A stretch of DNA of 8,080 bases from JAVBPP01 sp031549535. Its GTDB lineage: Bacteria; Bacillota; Clostridia; Oscillospirales; Acutalibacteraceae. The notes under the pieces were generated by a model. It searched no databases and had not been told where the DNA came from. It worked only from the letters and a program-made list of their open reading frames with translations. The position numbers and the translations under genes are program-made. Each line of letters begins with the position of its first letter. Positions within the stretch are counted from its first letter, which is position 1. Where the stretch lies: positions 1-8,080 of the forward strand of contig JAVBPP010000031.1 in assembly GCA_031549535.1 (NCBI GenBank), in the 5' to 3' direction. This document shows positions 1 through 6,295 of the stretch, in pieces.

Positions 1-80
1 GTCGCTCCTCAGCGTTGCACTATCCTGCGTAATGGTAAAGCCCTTTTACTATAGCTGATATCCTTTGATTTTGGAAGAGC
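1..80. other. Left edge, no supported gene
   Basis: Two plus-strand frames are open from the edge, ending at stops near 54 (TAG, 52-54) and 59 (TGA, 57-59). Either could be the end of an upstream gene, but the 17 or so residues of each resemble nothing I recognise. A short GTAAA/TTTAC inverted repeat lies around 35-50. No feature can be claimed. Confidence 0.2.
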
Positions 81-107
81 AAAAACCCATGTTGTCCTTG
101 ACACGGG
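81..107 (-). terminator. Probable intrinsic terminator after the amidase gene
   Basis: Read on the minus strand, CCCGTGT (101-107) pairs with ACATGGG (86-92) in a 7-bp stem with one G-U pair and an 8-nt loop, followed directly by TTTTT (81-85). It lies about 45 nt past the amidase stop codon, where the ribU-amidase transcript should end. The stem is short and only moderately GC-rich, so this is a likely but not certain terminator. Confidence 0.45.
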
Positions 108-151
108 GTACACTTTATTCTAATGGAGATTGGTATAATACGGGAGGAGAC

Positions 152-634
152 TTAACGGCTATCTATCTGCAGGTAGCGCCATTGTACCGCGCGCGTATAA
201 CTGTCCAGCGGGCGATAATCGGAGTCGATGGTGTGTGCCGCAACTAAAATGTTACTCATTTGCACAGGACTTGCCAAGTCAACCACAATGCAGGCATGCG
301 TGAAATCATCTGGCTGAAAGGCAAGCTGAATGACATCGCCGATGCGAATTTGCTCCATCGGAACCTCTCTGCCATAAGGGCCGATGCCGCTGTTGTGCAT
401 TAAAAAGTCATAGAAAAACGATACCCCCGTCCAGGCAGGCGCGCGGTCATTCGGCGTGTTGTAATACCAGCCAAAGCTCTTGCTATAGTTCATGGGGCAG
501 CCGCCCGCATGCAGGCATTGAGAAACAAAGTTGGTGCAGTCCCCGCCGATATTGCTGAAATCCAGATAAGCCGGGTTGCGCCGATAGGCCCATTGGTGGG
601 CGTACGCAACGGCGGCCTGTGCGTTATAAGGCAT
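152..634 (-). CDS. Amidase_6-type putative cysteine amidase, no signal peptide
   Basis: A 160-residue protein that resembles the putative amidase domain family (amidase_6, an NlpC/P60-like cysteine fold). The N-terminal block MPYNAQAAVAYAHQWAYRRN leads into the nucleophile motif GGDCTNFVSQ with Cys33; a candidate catalytic His is His113 in FTHACIVV, and the segment between carries the family's Trp/Tyr-rich FGWYYN and APAWTGV blocks. No signal peptide or membrane segment is visible, so the protein looks cytoplasmic although many relatives act on cell-wall peptides; its substrate is unknown. The start at 634 was chosen over an ATG 33 nt upstream because GGAGGG lies 6 nt before it, and the upstream ATG would place that hairpin inside the coding region. 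It follows ribU on the same strand with 57 nt between them and may be expressed by read-through of the intervening hairpin. Confidence 0.85.
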   Translation of the reverse strand: MPYNAQAAVAYAHQWAYRRNPAYLDFSNIGGDCTNFVSQCLHAGGCPMNYSKSFGWYYNTPNDRAPAWTGVSFFYDFLMHNSGIGPYGREVPMEQIRIGDVIQLAFQPDDFTHACIVVDLASPVQMSNILVAAHTIDSDYRPLDSYTRAVQWRYLQIDSR

Positions 635-678
635 AAAAAACCCTCCATATATTGTTGACAATACCAATATATGGAGGG
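635..678 (-). terminator. Hairpin plus U-tract between ribU and the amidase, overlapping the amidase SD
   Basis: On the minus strand a perfect 14-bp stem (665-678 pairing with 641-654, 10-nt loop) is followed by six T (635-640), the standard layout of an intrinsic terminator, 13 nt past the ribU stop codon. The 3' arm ends in GGAGGG (641-646), which is also the ribosome binding site of the amidase gene, and the U-tract abuts the ATG at 634. Read-through transcripts would therefore fold the SD into a stable stem. Whether it works as a terminator, a translational block, or both is inference. Confidence 0.8.
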
Positions 679-691
679 CTTCCGTGTTCGG

Positions 692-1258
692 TTATTGCAT
701 CAGCTTGTTTTTGATTAAAATGGGTTTCAGCGGCAGGAATATCATAAGGGTTAAGGCACTGTTCAACCCGGCTTTGAGTAGGTTAAACGGGATAAACGCG
801 GGAAGCAGCAGCTCCTTGATGGCTTGCACCGGCGTTCCGAGAAAATAGGGTGTAACAAGTAGATTCATGGGTATCATAACCAATGTCATCGCCAGCGTTC
901 CGCAAACCATCCCTGCAATGATATAAGCAGTATGTTTTTTTCCGATATAAAGGAACAGGGAAAAGACGATAACTAAAACGCCGGAGGCCACAAGGTGCAT
1001 CAGGAGGCCGTAAAGCCCGCTGCCTGCGCTGACAGTGAAGGCCTGGATGACGCTGGCGAGCACTAAAACAATTAGCCCGGCAAGGGGGCTAATTATCAAG
1101 CAGCCCAACAGGATAAAGATGTCGGCAATGTCGTAAATTAAAAACGGCGCGGCCGGAATAATGGGGAACTGTACCACTAAGATGCTCACGACAGACAGCG
1201 CCGTCAGTAAGGCCATGGCAATCAACCGATAGAGATTTTGTGTGGAAATTCGTTTCAT
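692..1258 (-). CDS. ribU: RibU-type riboflavin ECF transporter S component
   Basis: A 188-residue, very hydrophobic protein with about six membrane segments, the size and layout of ECF-transporter S components. The stretch FPIIPAAPFLIYDIADIFILLG (about residues 31-52), with the YD-x-x-D signature, and the late KELLLPAFIPFNLLKAGLNS block match the RibU family, which binds riboflavin at the outer face and works with the shared energising module EcfA/EcfA'/EcfT, none of which is in this window. The FMN riboswitch in its leader independently supports the flavin substrate. The start at 1258 has GGAGG at 1266-1270 with a 7-nt spacer; the longer frame opening at 1351 would run through the terminator and riboswitch and is rejected. 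Expression should fall when FMN is abundant, by premature termination upstream of the SD. Confidence 0.93.
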   Translation of the reverse strand: MKRISTQNLYRLIAMALLTALSVVSILVVQFPIIPAAPFLIYDIADIFILLGCLIISPLAGLIVLVLASVIQAFTVSAGSGLYGLLMHLVASGVLVIVFSLFLYIGKKHTAYIIAGMVCGTLAMTLVMIPMNLLVTPYFLGTPVQAIKELLLPAFIPFNLLKAGLNSALTLMIFLPLKPILIKNKLMQ

Positions 1259-1270
1259 CAGTATTCCTCC

Positions 1271-1302
1271 AAAAATAAAAATACCCCGCTGCAACAGCGG
1301 GG
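1271..1302 (-). terminator. Riboswitch expression-platform terminator
   Basis: On the minus strand CCCCGCTG (1295-1302) pairs perfectly with CAGCGGGG (1284-1291) across a 3-nt loop, followed by the U-rich run TATTTTTATTTTT (1271-1283). It sits between the FMN aptamer and ribU, and the ribU SD begins immediately after the U-run. This is the usual off-switch of a transcriptional FMN riboswitch: terminated RNA lacks the SD and coding region. Confidence 0.88.
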
Positions 1303-1318
1303 CTAATACGCGGCACGG

Positions 1319-1332
1319 GTGTGAAACCACAC
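1319..1332 (-). other. Small hairpin in the riboswitch linker
   Basis: GTGTG (1328-1332 on the minus strand) and CACAC (1319-1323) form a 5-bp stem with a 4-nt loop between the aptamer P1 and the terminator. It may space the expression platform; no specific function can be assigned. Confidence 0.4.
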
Positions 1333-1339
1333 TCATTCC

Positions 1340-1472
<133 letters not shown>

Positions 1473-1480
1473 CTGTTACT

Positions 1481-1509
1481 ATTATAATATCGGCAAATGC
1501 AAAAGTCAA
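1481..1509 (-). promoter_or_regulatory. Sigma-A promoter of the riboswitch-ribU unit
   Basis: On the minus strand a TTGACT -35 box (1504-1509) and a perfect TATAAT -10 box (1481-1486) are separated by 17 bp. Transcription would begin around 1474, within a few bases of the first strand of aptamer helix P1, as expected for a riboswitch leader. Confidence 0.85.
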
Positions 1510-1515
1510 GCAAGT

Positions 1516-1528
1516 CTTGCACTGCAAG
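1516..1528. repeat. 13-bp palindrome between divergent promoters
   Basis: CTTGCA, one central base, TGCAAG forms a perfect 6-bp dyad. It overlaps the -35 box of the plus-strand promoter and lies 6 bp upstream of the ribU -35 box. Its placement fits an operator, but no regulator family can be named from it, and it may be chance. Confidence 0.4.
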
Positions 1529-1545
1529 CTATTTTATGCTAAAAT
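1517..1545 (+). promoter_or_regulatory. Likely sigma-A promoter of the yfhO-family gene
   Basis: TTGCAC (1517-1522), a 17-bp spacer and TAAAAT (1540-1545) resemble a vegetative promoter, with a start near 1552 and a leader of about 40 nt before the ATG. It is back-to-back with the ribU promoter, the two -35 boxes being only 7 bp apart. Both boxes are imperfect, so confidence is moderate. Confidence 0.55.
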
Positions 1546-1591
1546 TACCCGGTATACTGGAAAAATATACTGTGTTTGGTAGGTAAATAGG

Positions 1592-4465
1592 ATGAGCGTA
1601 CAAACTGAAAATTTGGTTGTGGCGTCACGCAGGCGGGAGGGTCTGTTCCAACGGGTGTTTCGGAATCAGTCCTTCTGTTGGATTGCGTTTTTTTGCAGCT
1701 GTGGCGTAATGACGCTGGTGTATTATTGCTATCATCTCATTCCGTTTGGCGATAATACCATTTTGCGTATGGATCTGTATCATCAATACGGCCCTCTCTT
1801 TGCCGAACTCTATGAGCGCCTGGTGGGCTTAAAAAGCTTTTTATATTCCTGGAACAGTGGCTTGGGCAACAGTTTTTTGGGTAACTTTTATAACTATCTC
1901 TCCAGCCCGCTGTCCTTCTTGATTGTTCTGTTCGGGCGGGAGCATATTCTGGAATCCATTTCTGTGTTTGTCATGCTCAAAGCGGCCATTGCAAGCTTTA
2001 CCTTTACCTACTATTTAAAAAGGCGGCAAAATGCTCACAGCTACGCAACGGCGGCTTTTGGCGTGCTGTATTCCTTCTGCGGCTTCTTCATCGCATATTA
2101 CTGGAACGTGATGTGGATAGACGCCATGGCACTGCTCCCACTGACTGTGTTAGGCATTGAGTGGATTATTGAACGTAAAAAAAGTGCGTTGTATGTTATT
2201 TCTCTGGCGCTCACCTTTTTCTCCAACTACTATATGGGCTATATGGTAGCCCTGTTCAGCGTGTTGTATTATCTGTTTTATTTCTTTGCACACCACGATT
2301 TAACCACCGAGAATGGGAAGTTTTATGTCTACCGCAGGAATGTGTTTGGCAGGATGGGCGAAAAGCTGATGAACTCCCTGTTCCTATCCAGCGGGATGCG
2401 TTTTGCGCTGTCCTCTGCCGCAGTTGGCGGCTTAGTGGCCTTTATGCTGCTGCCGGTCTATGGCATATTGCAGGAGAGCTCAGCCACCTCCGGCACTTTC
2501 CCGCAGGAATTCACCACCTACTTTAAAATTATGGACTTTCTGGCGAACCATCTCGCCAGCGTAGACCCCACCATCCGCAGCAGCGGCGAGGATGTGTTGC
2601 CCAATGTTTATTGCGGCATGGCCACGGTGATACTTGTGCCGCTATATCTATTCACCAAGTCCATTCCCGTGAAGGAAAAAACAATGCACATCGGCCTGCT
2701 GACCGTATTGTTCTTCAGCTTTAAGACCAATTACTTGAACTATATTTGGCATGGATTCCACTTTCCGAATGATTTGCCCTACCGCTTTTCATTTGTCTAT
2801 TCCTTCGTTTTGCTGGCGATGGCCTTCAAAGCCTTTGCCAGGCTGCGTGAGTTTTCAAGCAAAGAAATACTTGGTGCGGGGACAGCGGTTTTGTTTGGTA
2901 TTGTGCTCGTGGAGAAAATTACATCCAAAAACGTGGATCAAATGACGGTGTTTATAAGCCTTGCGTTTACGGTGATATATGTGCTGGTGTTCTCCATGCT
3001 GCGTCAAAAGCGCAACCAGACGATTACCATGTCGCTGATGCTTCTGTGCTGCGTTGTGGCAGAATCTGCAATTGCCAATACAGACCGCTACGCCATGGAT
3101 CAATCGAAAGAACATTTCGCGGGCGATTATGCCGACTTTGAGCAGATGAAATATCTGCTGGATTTGCGCAGCCCGGATGAATTTTACCGCATGGAGCTCA
3201 CGGATTTGCGTGCATATATGGATCCCTGCTGGTACAATTATAATGGGGTATCCATGTTTTCCTCCATGGCATATGAGAAACTGGCCAATCTGGAGTCGCG
3301 CCTTGGTATGTTCTCCAATTTTATCAACAGCTATGTTTACAACAGGCAAACCCCCATTTACAATATGATGCACTCCTTGAAATATATTGTAGATAACAAT
3401 CTCAATAGTACCCCAAACATGAACAAGGAGCTCTATAAAATCTGTGGCGGAACAGGCAAGTTTAAGCCTTATGAAAACCTTTACAATCTCCCGGTTGCCT
3501 ATTGCGTGGATGCGGATATCATAAACTGGAATTCCATTAATTACGACCCGTTTGAGGTGCAGCGTTCTTATTTTGAGCATGCAACCGGTATCCCCAACGC
3601 GTTGGAATGGATTACCAGCGAGGGCAGCGAGTTTGATAATGTCTATGAAATTGATTACGGCTATGATTTGGGCGAGTTTAGCTTTGAAAAAATCACCCCC
3701 GGCAATACCGGAACCGTTACCTTGGAGCTTAAGCCAAAAACCAGCCAGAACTTGTATATCTATGTTTCCAGCAATGATTTGGATTCCCTGACCGCTATCG
3801 GGAGCGGGTATCACATGACCCATTTGCTCGACCGCAAATTTATTGTGGATTTGGGTTATTGTGAGGCGGGCGACTCCATCAGCGTGGATTTAAAGCTAAA
3901 AGATACCGTGGATAGCGGCGCATTCACCTTCCTGGCCTATGGCCTAAATATGGATAGCTTTAAAACCGGTTACGAACAGCTCAAGAGCGAAGCCATGCAG
4001 ATAGAAAGTTTTGACGAACGGCATTTTAATGGTACAGTCAAGGCGCGGGAGGATTGCGTTCTGTATACCTCCATTCCTGCCGACCAAGGCTGGACGGTGA
4101 AAATAGACGGCGAAGCTGTCAATGAAGAGGATTATATCCGCATTGCGGACGCCCTGCTCGGCGTACGCATCAAAGCGGGGGAGCATCAGGTAGAAATTTC
4201 CTATATGCCACGGTATCAAGTTATAGGCGCGGCGATTTCTCTGTTCTTTGCGCTGCTGCTGCTGGCATATCTCATCCTCGCGCACAGGCTGGAACGAAGC
4301 AGAAGAAAAAGGCAGAAGCAGCTGGAAGAGCAAGCCGTCATTGAGAGCTACGAGTTTGTTGTGGCGGAGCTGCCGGATGAAGAATTATACGAAAAGGAAG
4401 CCCCGCCGGAAGAGGATGCACCGGGGGAAATAAATCCAACGGGCGAAACGGATAGTGAATCTTGA
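1592..4465 (+). CDS. YfhO-family polytopic membrane glycosyltransferase-like protein
   Basis: A 957-residue protein of the YfhO family, which has a GT-C-like layout. After TM1 (about 28-50) comes the family block GDNTILRMDLYHQY (53-66) with Asp54 and Asp61, then SWNSGLGNSFLGNFYNYLSS, then many further membrane segments to about residue 500. A large extracytoplasmic domain (about 500-870) contains the IPADQGWTVKIDGE block (about 828-841) seen near the end of family members. A last membrane helix (about 876-898) is followed by a basic stretch and an acidic, Pro/Glu-rich cytoplasmic tail of about 55 residues. Known relatives, such as YfhO of Bacillus subtilis and GtlB of Listeria, add sugars to lipoteichoic acid from an undecaprenyl-phosphate donor; the same role here is inference. 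The partner donor-making GT2 enzyme (CsbB type) is not in the window. The SD (AGG, 1581-1583) is weak. The gene ends at a strong terminator hairpin. Confidence 0.92.
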   Translation: MSVQTENLVVASRRREGLFQRVFRNQSFCWIAFFCSCGVMTLVYYCYHLIPFGDNTILRMDLYHQYGPLFAELYERLVGLKSFLYSWNSGLGNSFLGNFYNYLSSPLSFLIVLFGREHILESISVFVMLKAAIASFTFTYYLKRRQNAHSYATAAFGVLYSFCGFFIAYYWNVMWIDAMALLPLTVLGIEWIIERKKSALYVISLALTFFSNYYMGYMVALFSVLYYLFYFFAHHDLTTENGKFYVYRRNVFGRMGEKLMNSLFLSSGMRFALSSAAVGGLVAFMLLPVYGILQESSATSGTFPQEFTTYFKIMDFLANHLASVDPTIRSSGEDVLPNVYCGMATVILVPLYLFTKSIPVKEKTMHIGLLTVLFFSFKTNYLNYIWHGFHFPNDLPYRFSFVYSFVLLAMAFKAFARLREFSSKEILGAGTAVLFGIVLVEKITSKNVDQMTVFISLAFTVIYVLVFSMLRQKRNQTITMSLMLLCCVVAESAIANTDRYAMDQSKEHFAGDYADFEQMKYLLDLRSPDEFYRMELTDLRAYMDPCWYNYNGVSMFSSMAYEKLANLESRLGMFSNFINSYVYNRQTPIYNMMHSLKYIVDNNLNSTPNMNKELYKICGGTGKFKPYENLYNLPVAYCVDADIINWNSINYDPFEVQRSYFEHATGIPNALEWITSEGSEFDNVYEIDYGYDLGEFSFEKITPGNTGTVTLELKPKTSQNLYIYVSSNDLDSLTAIGSGYHMTHLLDRKFIVDLGYCEAGDSISVDLKLKDTVDSGAFTFLAYGLNMDSFKTGYEQLKSEAMQIESFDERHFNGTVKAREDCVLYTSIPADQGWTVKIDGEAVNEEDYIRIADALLGVRIKAGEHQVEISYMPRYQVIGAAISLFFALLLLAYLILAHRLERSRRKRQKQLEEQAVIESYEFVVAELPDEELYEKEAPPEEDAPGEINPTGETDSES

Positions 4466-4467
4466 GG

Positions 4468-4548
4468 TTGGGTGGAACTGCGGCGTATAATGATTTGCCC
4501 TAAGCAATTATTGCTTAGGGCGTTTTCACACGGAACCAGTCCACCCAA
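4468..4548. repeat. Nested inverted repeat surrounding the terminator
   Basis: TTGGGTGGAACTG (4468-4480) is the inverse of CAGTCCACCCAA (4537-4548) apart from one bulged A, giving a 12-bp outer stem around the 11-bp terminator hairpin. The 81-bp unit looks like a compact palindromic element of the kind found dispersed between genes, or an extended 3'-end structure. No flanking target-site duplication is evident, and copy number cannot be judged from one window. Confidence 0.45.
4497..4526 (+). terminator. Terminator hairpin after the yfhO-family gene
   Basis: GCCCTAAGCAA (4497-4507) and TTGCTTAGGGC (4511-4521) form a perfect 11-bp stem with a 3-nt loop, followed by GTTTTC. It lies 31 nt past the stop codon. 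The stem is strong but the U-run is only four bases, so some read-through into the phosphoesterase gene is possible. The opposite strand has no U-run. Confidence 0.78.
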
Positions 4549-4587
4549 TGTACGTTATTTAATATAACAAAGACACGATAAAATCAT

Positions 4588-4592
4588 GGAGG
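4588..4592 (+). promoter_or_regulatory. Ribosome binding site that sets the phosphoesterase start
   Basis: GGAGG lies 5 nt upstream of the ATG at 4598. An in-frame ATG at 4586 overlaps this SD and has none of its own (only AAAATC before it), so 4598 is the preferred start. I saw no convincing sigma-A promoter between the upstream terminator and this site. Confidence 0.8.
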
Positions 4593-4597
4593 CTTTT

Positions 4598-6235
4598 ATG
4601 CAGGACAGTTTTACACAAAAGGCAAAACCCTTTCGCGGCAGTGGCTCTACCCCTGACCACATTATGCTCAGTCTTTCGGGCGATCCGCACACGAGCGTGA
4701 CAGTCAGCTGGCGTTGCAGCACGGAGGTTGAGGAGGGCTTTATGCTCTTGCGCAGAAGCGGTGAGGCAGAGTTTCAGCGCTTGGAAGCGAGCCGAAAAAC
4801 ATTGGAAAGCGATATTGACTGCAGCAACTTTTTTGCCTGTACGCCGTGCGGCCTTACGCCCGGCACGCGCTATGAATACACCGTCGGCAGCGCAGAGAAC
4901 CGCAGCGCGCTGTTCCATTTTGAGACGGAGCCGGAGAATCTCACGAAATTTCGCTTTCTGTTGATTTCTGACCAGCAGAAGGGGCATCCGCACGAAAAGC
5001 CGGATTATGCCACTGTGCGCGCCCTGCTGCAGCAGGCGCTGCGGGACTATCCGGACTGCCGCTTTATCCTCACGGCCGGGGATAATTGCGACAATGGGCA
5101 GAACGAGACTCAGTGGAACGGCATGTTTGCAGGCTTGGAGGGTATCATCGAAAGTGTGCCCTACATGATGTGCACCGGCAACCATGATAACCGCGGCTTT
5201 GTGCAGTATCTGCCGGAACCCGTGGGGAAATATTATTTGGAGCATGCGGATTATTTTGATGCACAGTTTGAAGAGGCCTACCCCAAAAACGGGCCGGAGG
5301 GTTATACCACGGAAAACTACTCCTTCGATTACGGCAACGCGCACTTTCTCATTCTGGGGATCAACGCGCCGGAGGTTTTGGAGGACTGGGCGTATCGAGA
5401 CCTGCAAAACAGCGACAAAACCTGGAAGCTGGGCTGCTACCACTTCCCGATTTATCCCGTGATGCCGGAAGGGCAGAATGACGACGGCTACCCCTGGTTG
5501 CGCAAACCCATTGAGCAGGGGCGGTTGGATTTACTCTTCGCCGGCCACGAACATTCCTTTGCCCGCTCCTTCCCAACAAAGGGCGATGAGCTGTTCGACC
5601 GCCCCTCCCAGGGCACGGTGCATATGATTATGGGCACCTCCAGCGCAAACATCTTTCTATCCAACGCGCAAAAGGTCTGGCACGCCTGCTTTTATCCGCA
5701 GGAGGAGCCGGTTGCGATGATTAGCGTGATTGAGATTGACGGTGACAAGCTCAACGCCTTGACCTATCTGGATGACGGGCGCATTGTAGACGATTTTACA
5801 ATAGATAAAGAAAAAGACTTGATACTTCCCCATGCCCTTGCTCCGCGCTATAAGCGCACCAAAATGGCCTATAAGGGGGATATGCTGGAGCTGATTGCGC
5901 GGGATATGGCACCCATGGAAGTAGACGGCATATGGTTTGCGCCCTTTGCGGTGGTGATTCAGGGCATTGGCGGTGCAGTGGAGAAAACGCCGGGTGCGGT
6001 AAAGCTTTCTGTCTACAACCGCTTTGCCACTTTCACGGAAGGCAGCGCCGTTGCGCTGACAGACCGCGGCAATGTCGCCCTGTGCGCCCCGGTGTTTCGT
6101 GAAAAAGGGCAGCTGATGATCCCCGTGGAGGACAGCGCGCGCATTTTCGGCATGCAGTGGTACTATGCCGCGTATAACAATTTCATCAACTGGAATCACG
6201 AATCTGAAAACCGTACGCTTTCGGCGCAGCCTTGA
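4598..6235 (+). CDS. Purple-acid-phosphatase-like metallophosphoesterase
   Basis: A 545-residue protein. Residues about 18-110 resemble the fibronectin-like N-terminal domain of purple acid phosphatases (PDHIMLSLSGDPHTSVTVSW). The calcineurin-like metallophosphoesterase domain follows with its metal ligands: Asp125 (LLISDQQ), GDNCD (161-165), GNHD (194-197), His282 in YHFPIY and GHEH (316-319). The Tyr that gives true purple enzymes their colour (GDxxY) is absent, so this is better called a generic binuclear metallophosphoesterase. The last 100 residues or so, ending in MIPVEDSARIFGMQWYYAAY, resemble the copper-amine-oxidase-N-like stalk domain common in Firmicute surface proteins, but that match is weaker. 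No signal peptide is visible, which is odd for both flanking domains. The substrate is unknown. Neighbours suggest a cell-surface polymer context. Confidence 0.88.
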   Translation: MQDSFTQKAKPFRGSGSTPDHIMLSLSGDPHTSVTVSWRCSTEVEEGFMLLRRSGEAEFQRLEASRKTLESDIDCSNFFACTPCGLTPGTRYEYTVGSAENRSALFHFETEPENLTKFRFLLISDQQKGHPHEKPDYATVRALLQQALRDYPDCRFILTAGDNCDNGQNETQWNGMFAGLEGIIESVPYMMCTGNHDNRGFVQYLPEPVGKYYLEHADYFDAQFEEAYPKNGPEGYTTENYSFDYGNAHFLILGINAPEVLEDWAYRDLQNSDKTWKLGCYHFPIYPVMPEGQNDDGYPWLRKPIEQGRLDLLFAGHEHSFARSFPTKGDELFDRPSQGTVHMIMGTSSANIFLSNAQKVWHACFYPQEEPVAMISVIEIDGDKLNALTYLDDGRIVDDFTIDKEKDLILPHALAPRYKRTKMAYKGDMLELIARDMAPMEVDGIWFAPFAVVIQGIGGAVEKTPGAVKLSVYNRFATFTEGSAVALTDRGNVALCAPVFREKGQLMIPVEDSARIFGMQWYYAAYNNFINWNHESENRTLSAQP

Positions 6236-6260
6236 TTTTTTTGGAAAATTCTGCTACAAT
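6232..6260 (+). promoter_or_regulatory. Likely promoter of the glycerophosphotransferase-tagD pair
   Basis: TTGATT (6232-6237), a 17-bp spacer and TACAAT (6255-6260) form a good vegetative promoter; the -35 box overlaps the stop codon of the phosphoesterase gene. The start would fall near 6267, giving a leader of about 30 nt. This suggests the last two genes can be transcribed separately from the phosphoesterase gene. Confidence 0.6.
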
Positions 6261-6281
6261 AACTGCGCTTATTTATAAAAA

Positions 6282-6287
6282 AAGGGG
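6282..6287 (+). promoter_or_regulatory. Ribosome binding site favouring a TTG start at 6296
   Basis: AAGGGG (6282-6287) can pair with the anti-SD over 6 bases, one of them G-U, and stands 8 nt before an in-frame TTG at 6296. The in-frame GTG at 6287 overlaps this site and so lacks a usable SD. No ATG lies at this end of the frame. Confidence 0.6.
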
Positions 6288-6295
6288 TGGCACGT

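Noticed and set aside
98..149. Plus-strand promoter elements (TTGACA at 98-103, TGGTATAAT at 131-139) and GGGAGGAG after them
   Set aside because: The two boxes are 30 bp apart, and no start codon follows the SD-like run at a usable distance. An extended -10 antisense promoter is possible but unsupported.
65..247. 60-codon plus-strand frame at the left edge
   Set aside because: It overlaps the amidase 3' end antisense, begins at a non-ATG codon without SD, and resembles nothing.
1553..1572. Direct repeat TATACTG in the yfhO leader
   Set aside because: Only 7 bases long, AT-rich, and expected by chance.
2855..3823. 322-codon open frame on the minus strand inside the yfhO-family gene
   Set aside because: Its product resembles no protein family, lacks an RBS, and lies fully antisense to a gene with clear family motifs; it is a codon-bias shadow.
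4559..5443. 294-codon minus-strand frame inside the phosphoesterase gene
   Set aside because: Antisense to the conserved metal-binding motifs, low-complexity composition and no recognisable domain.
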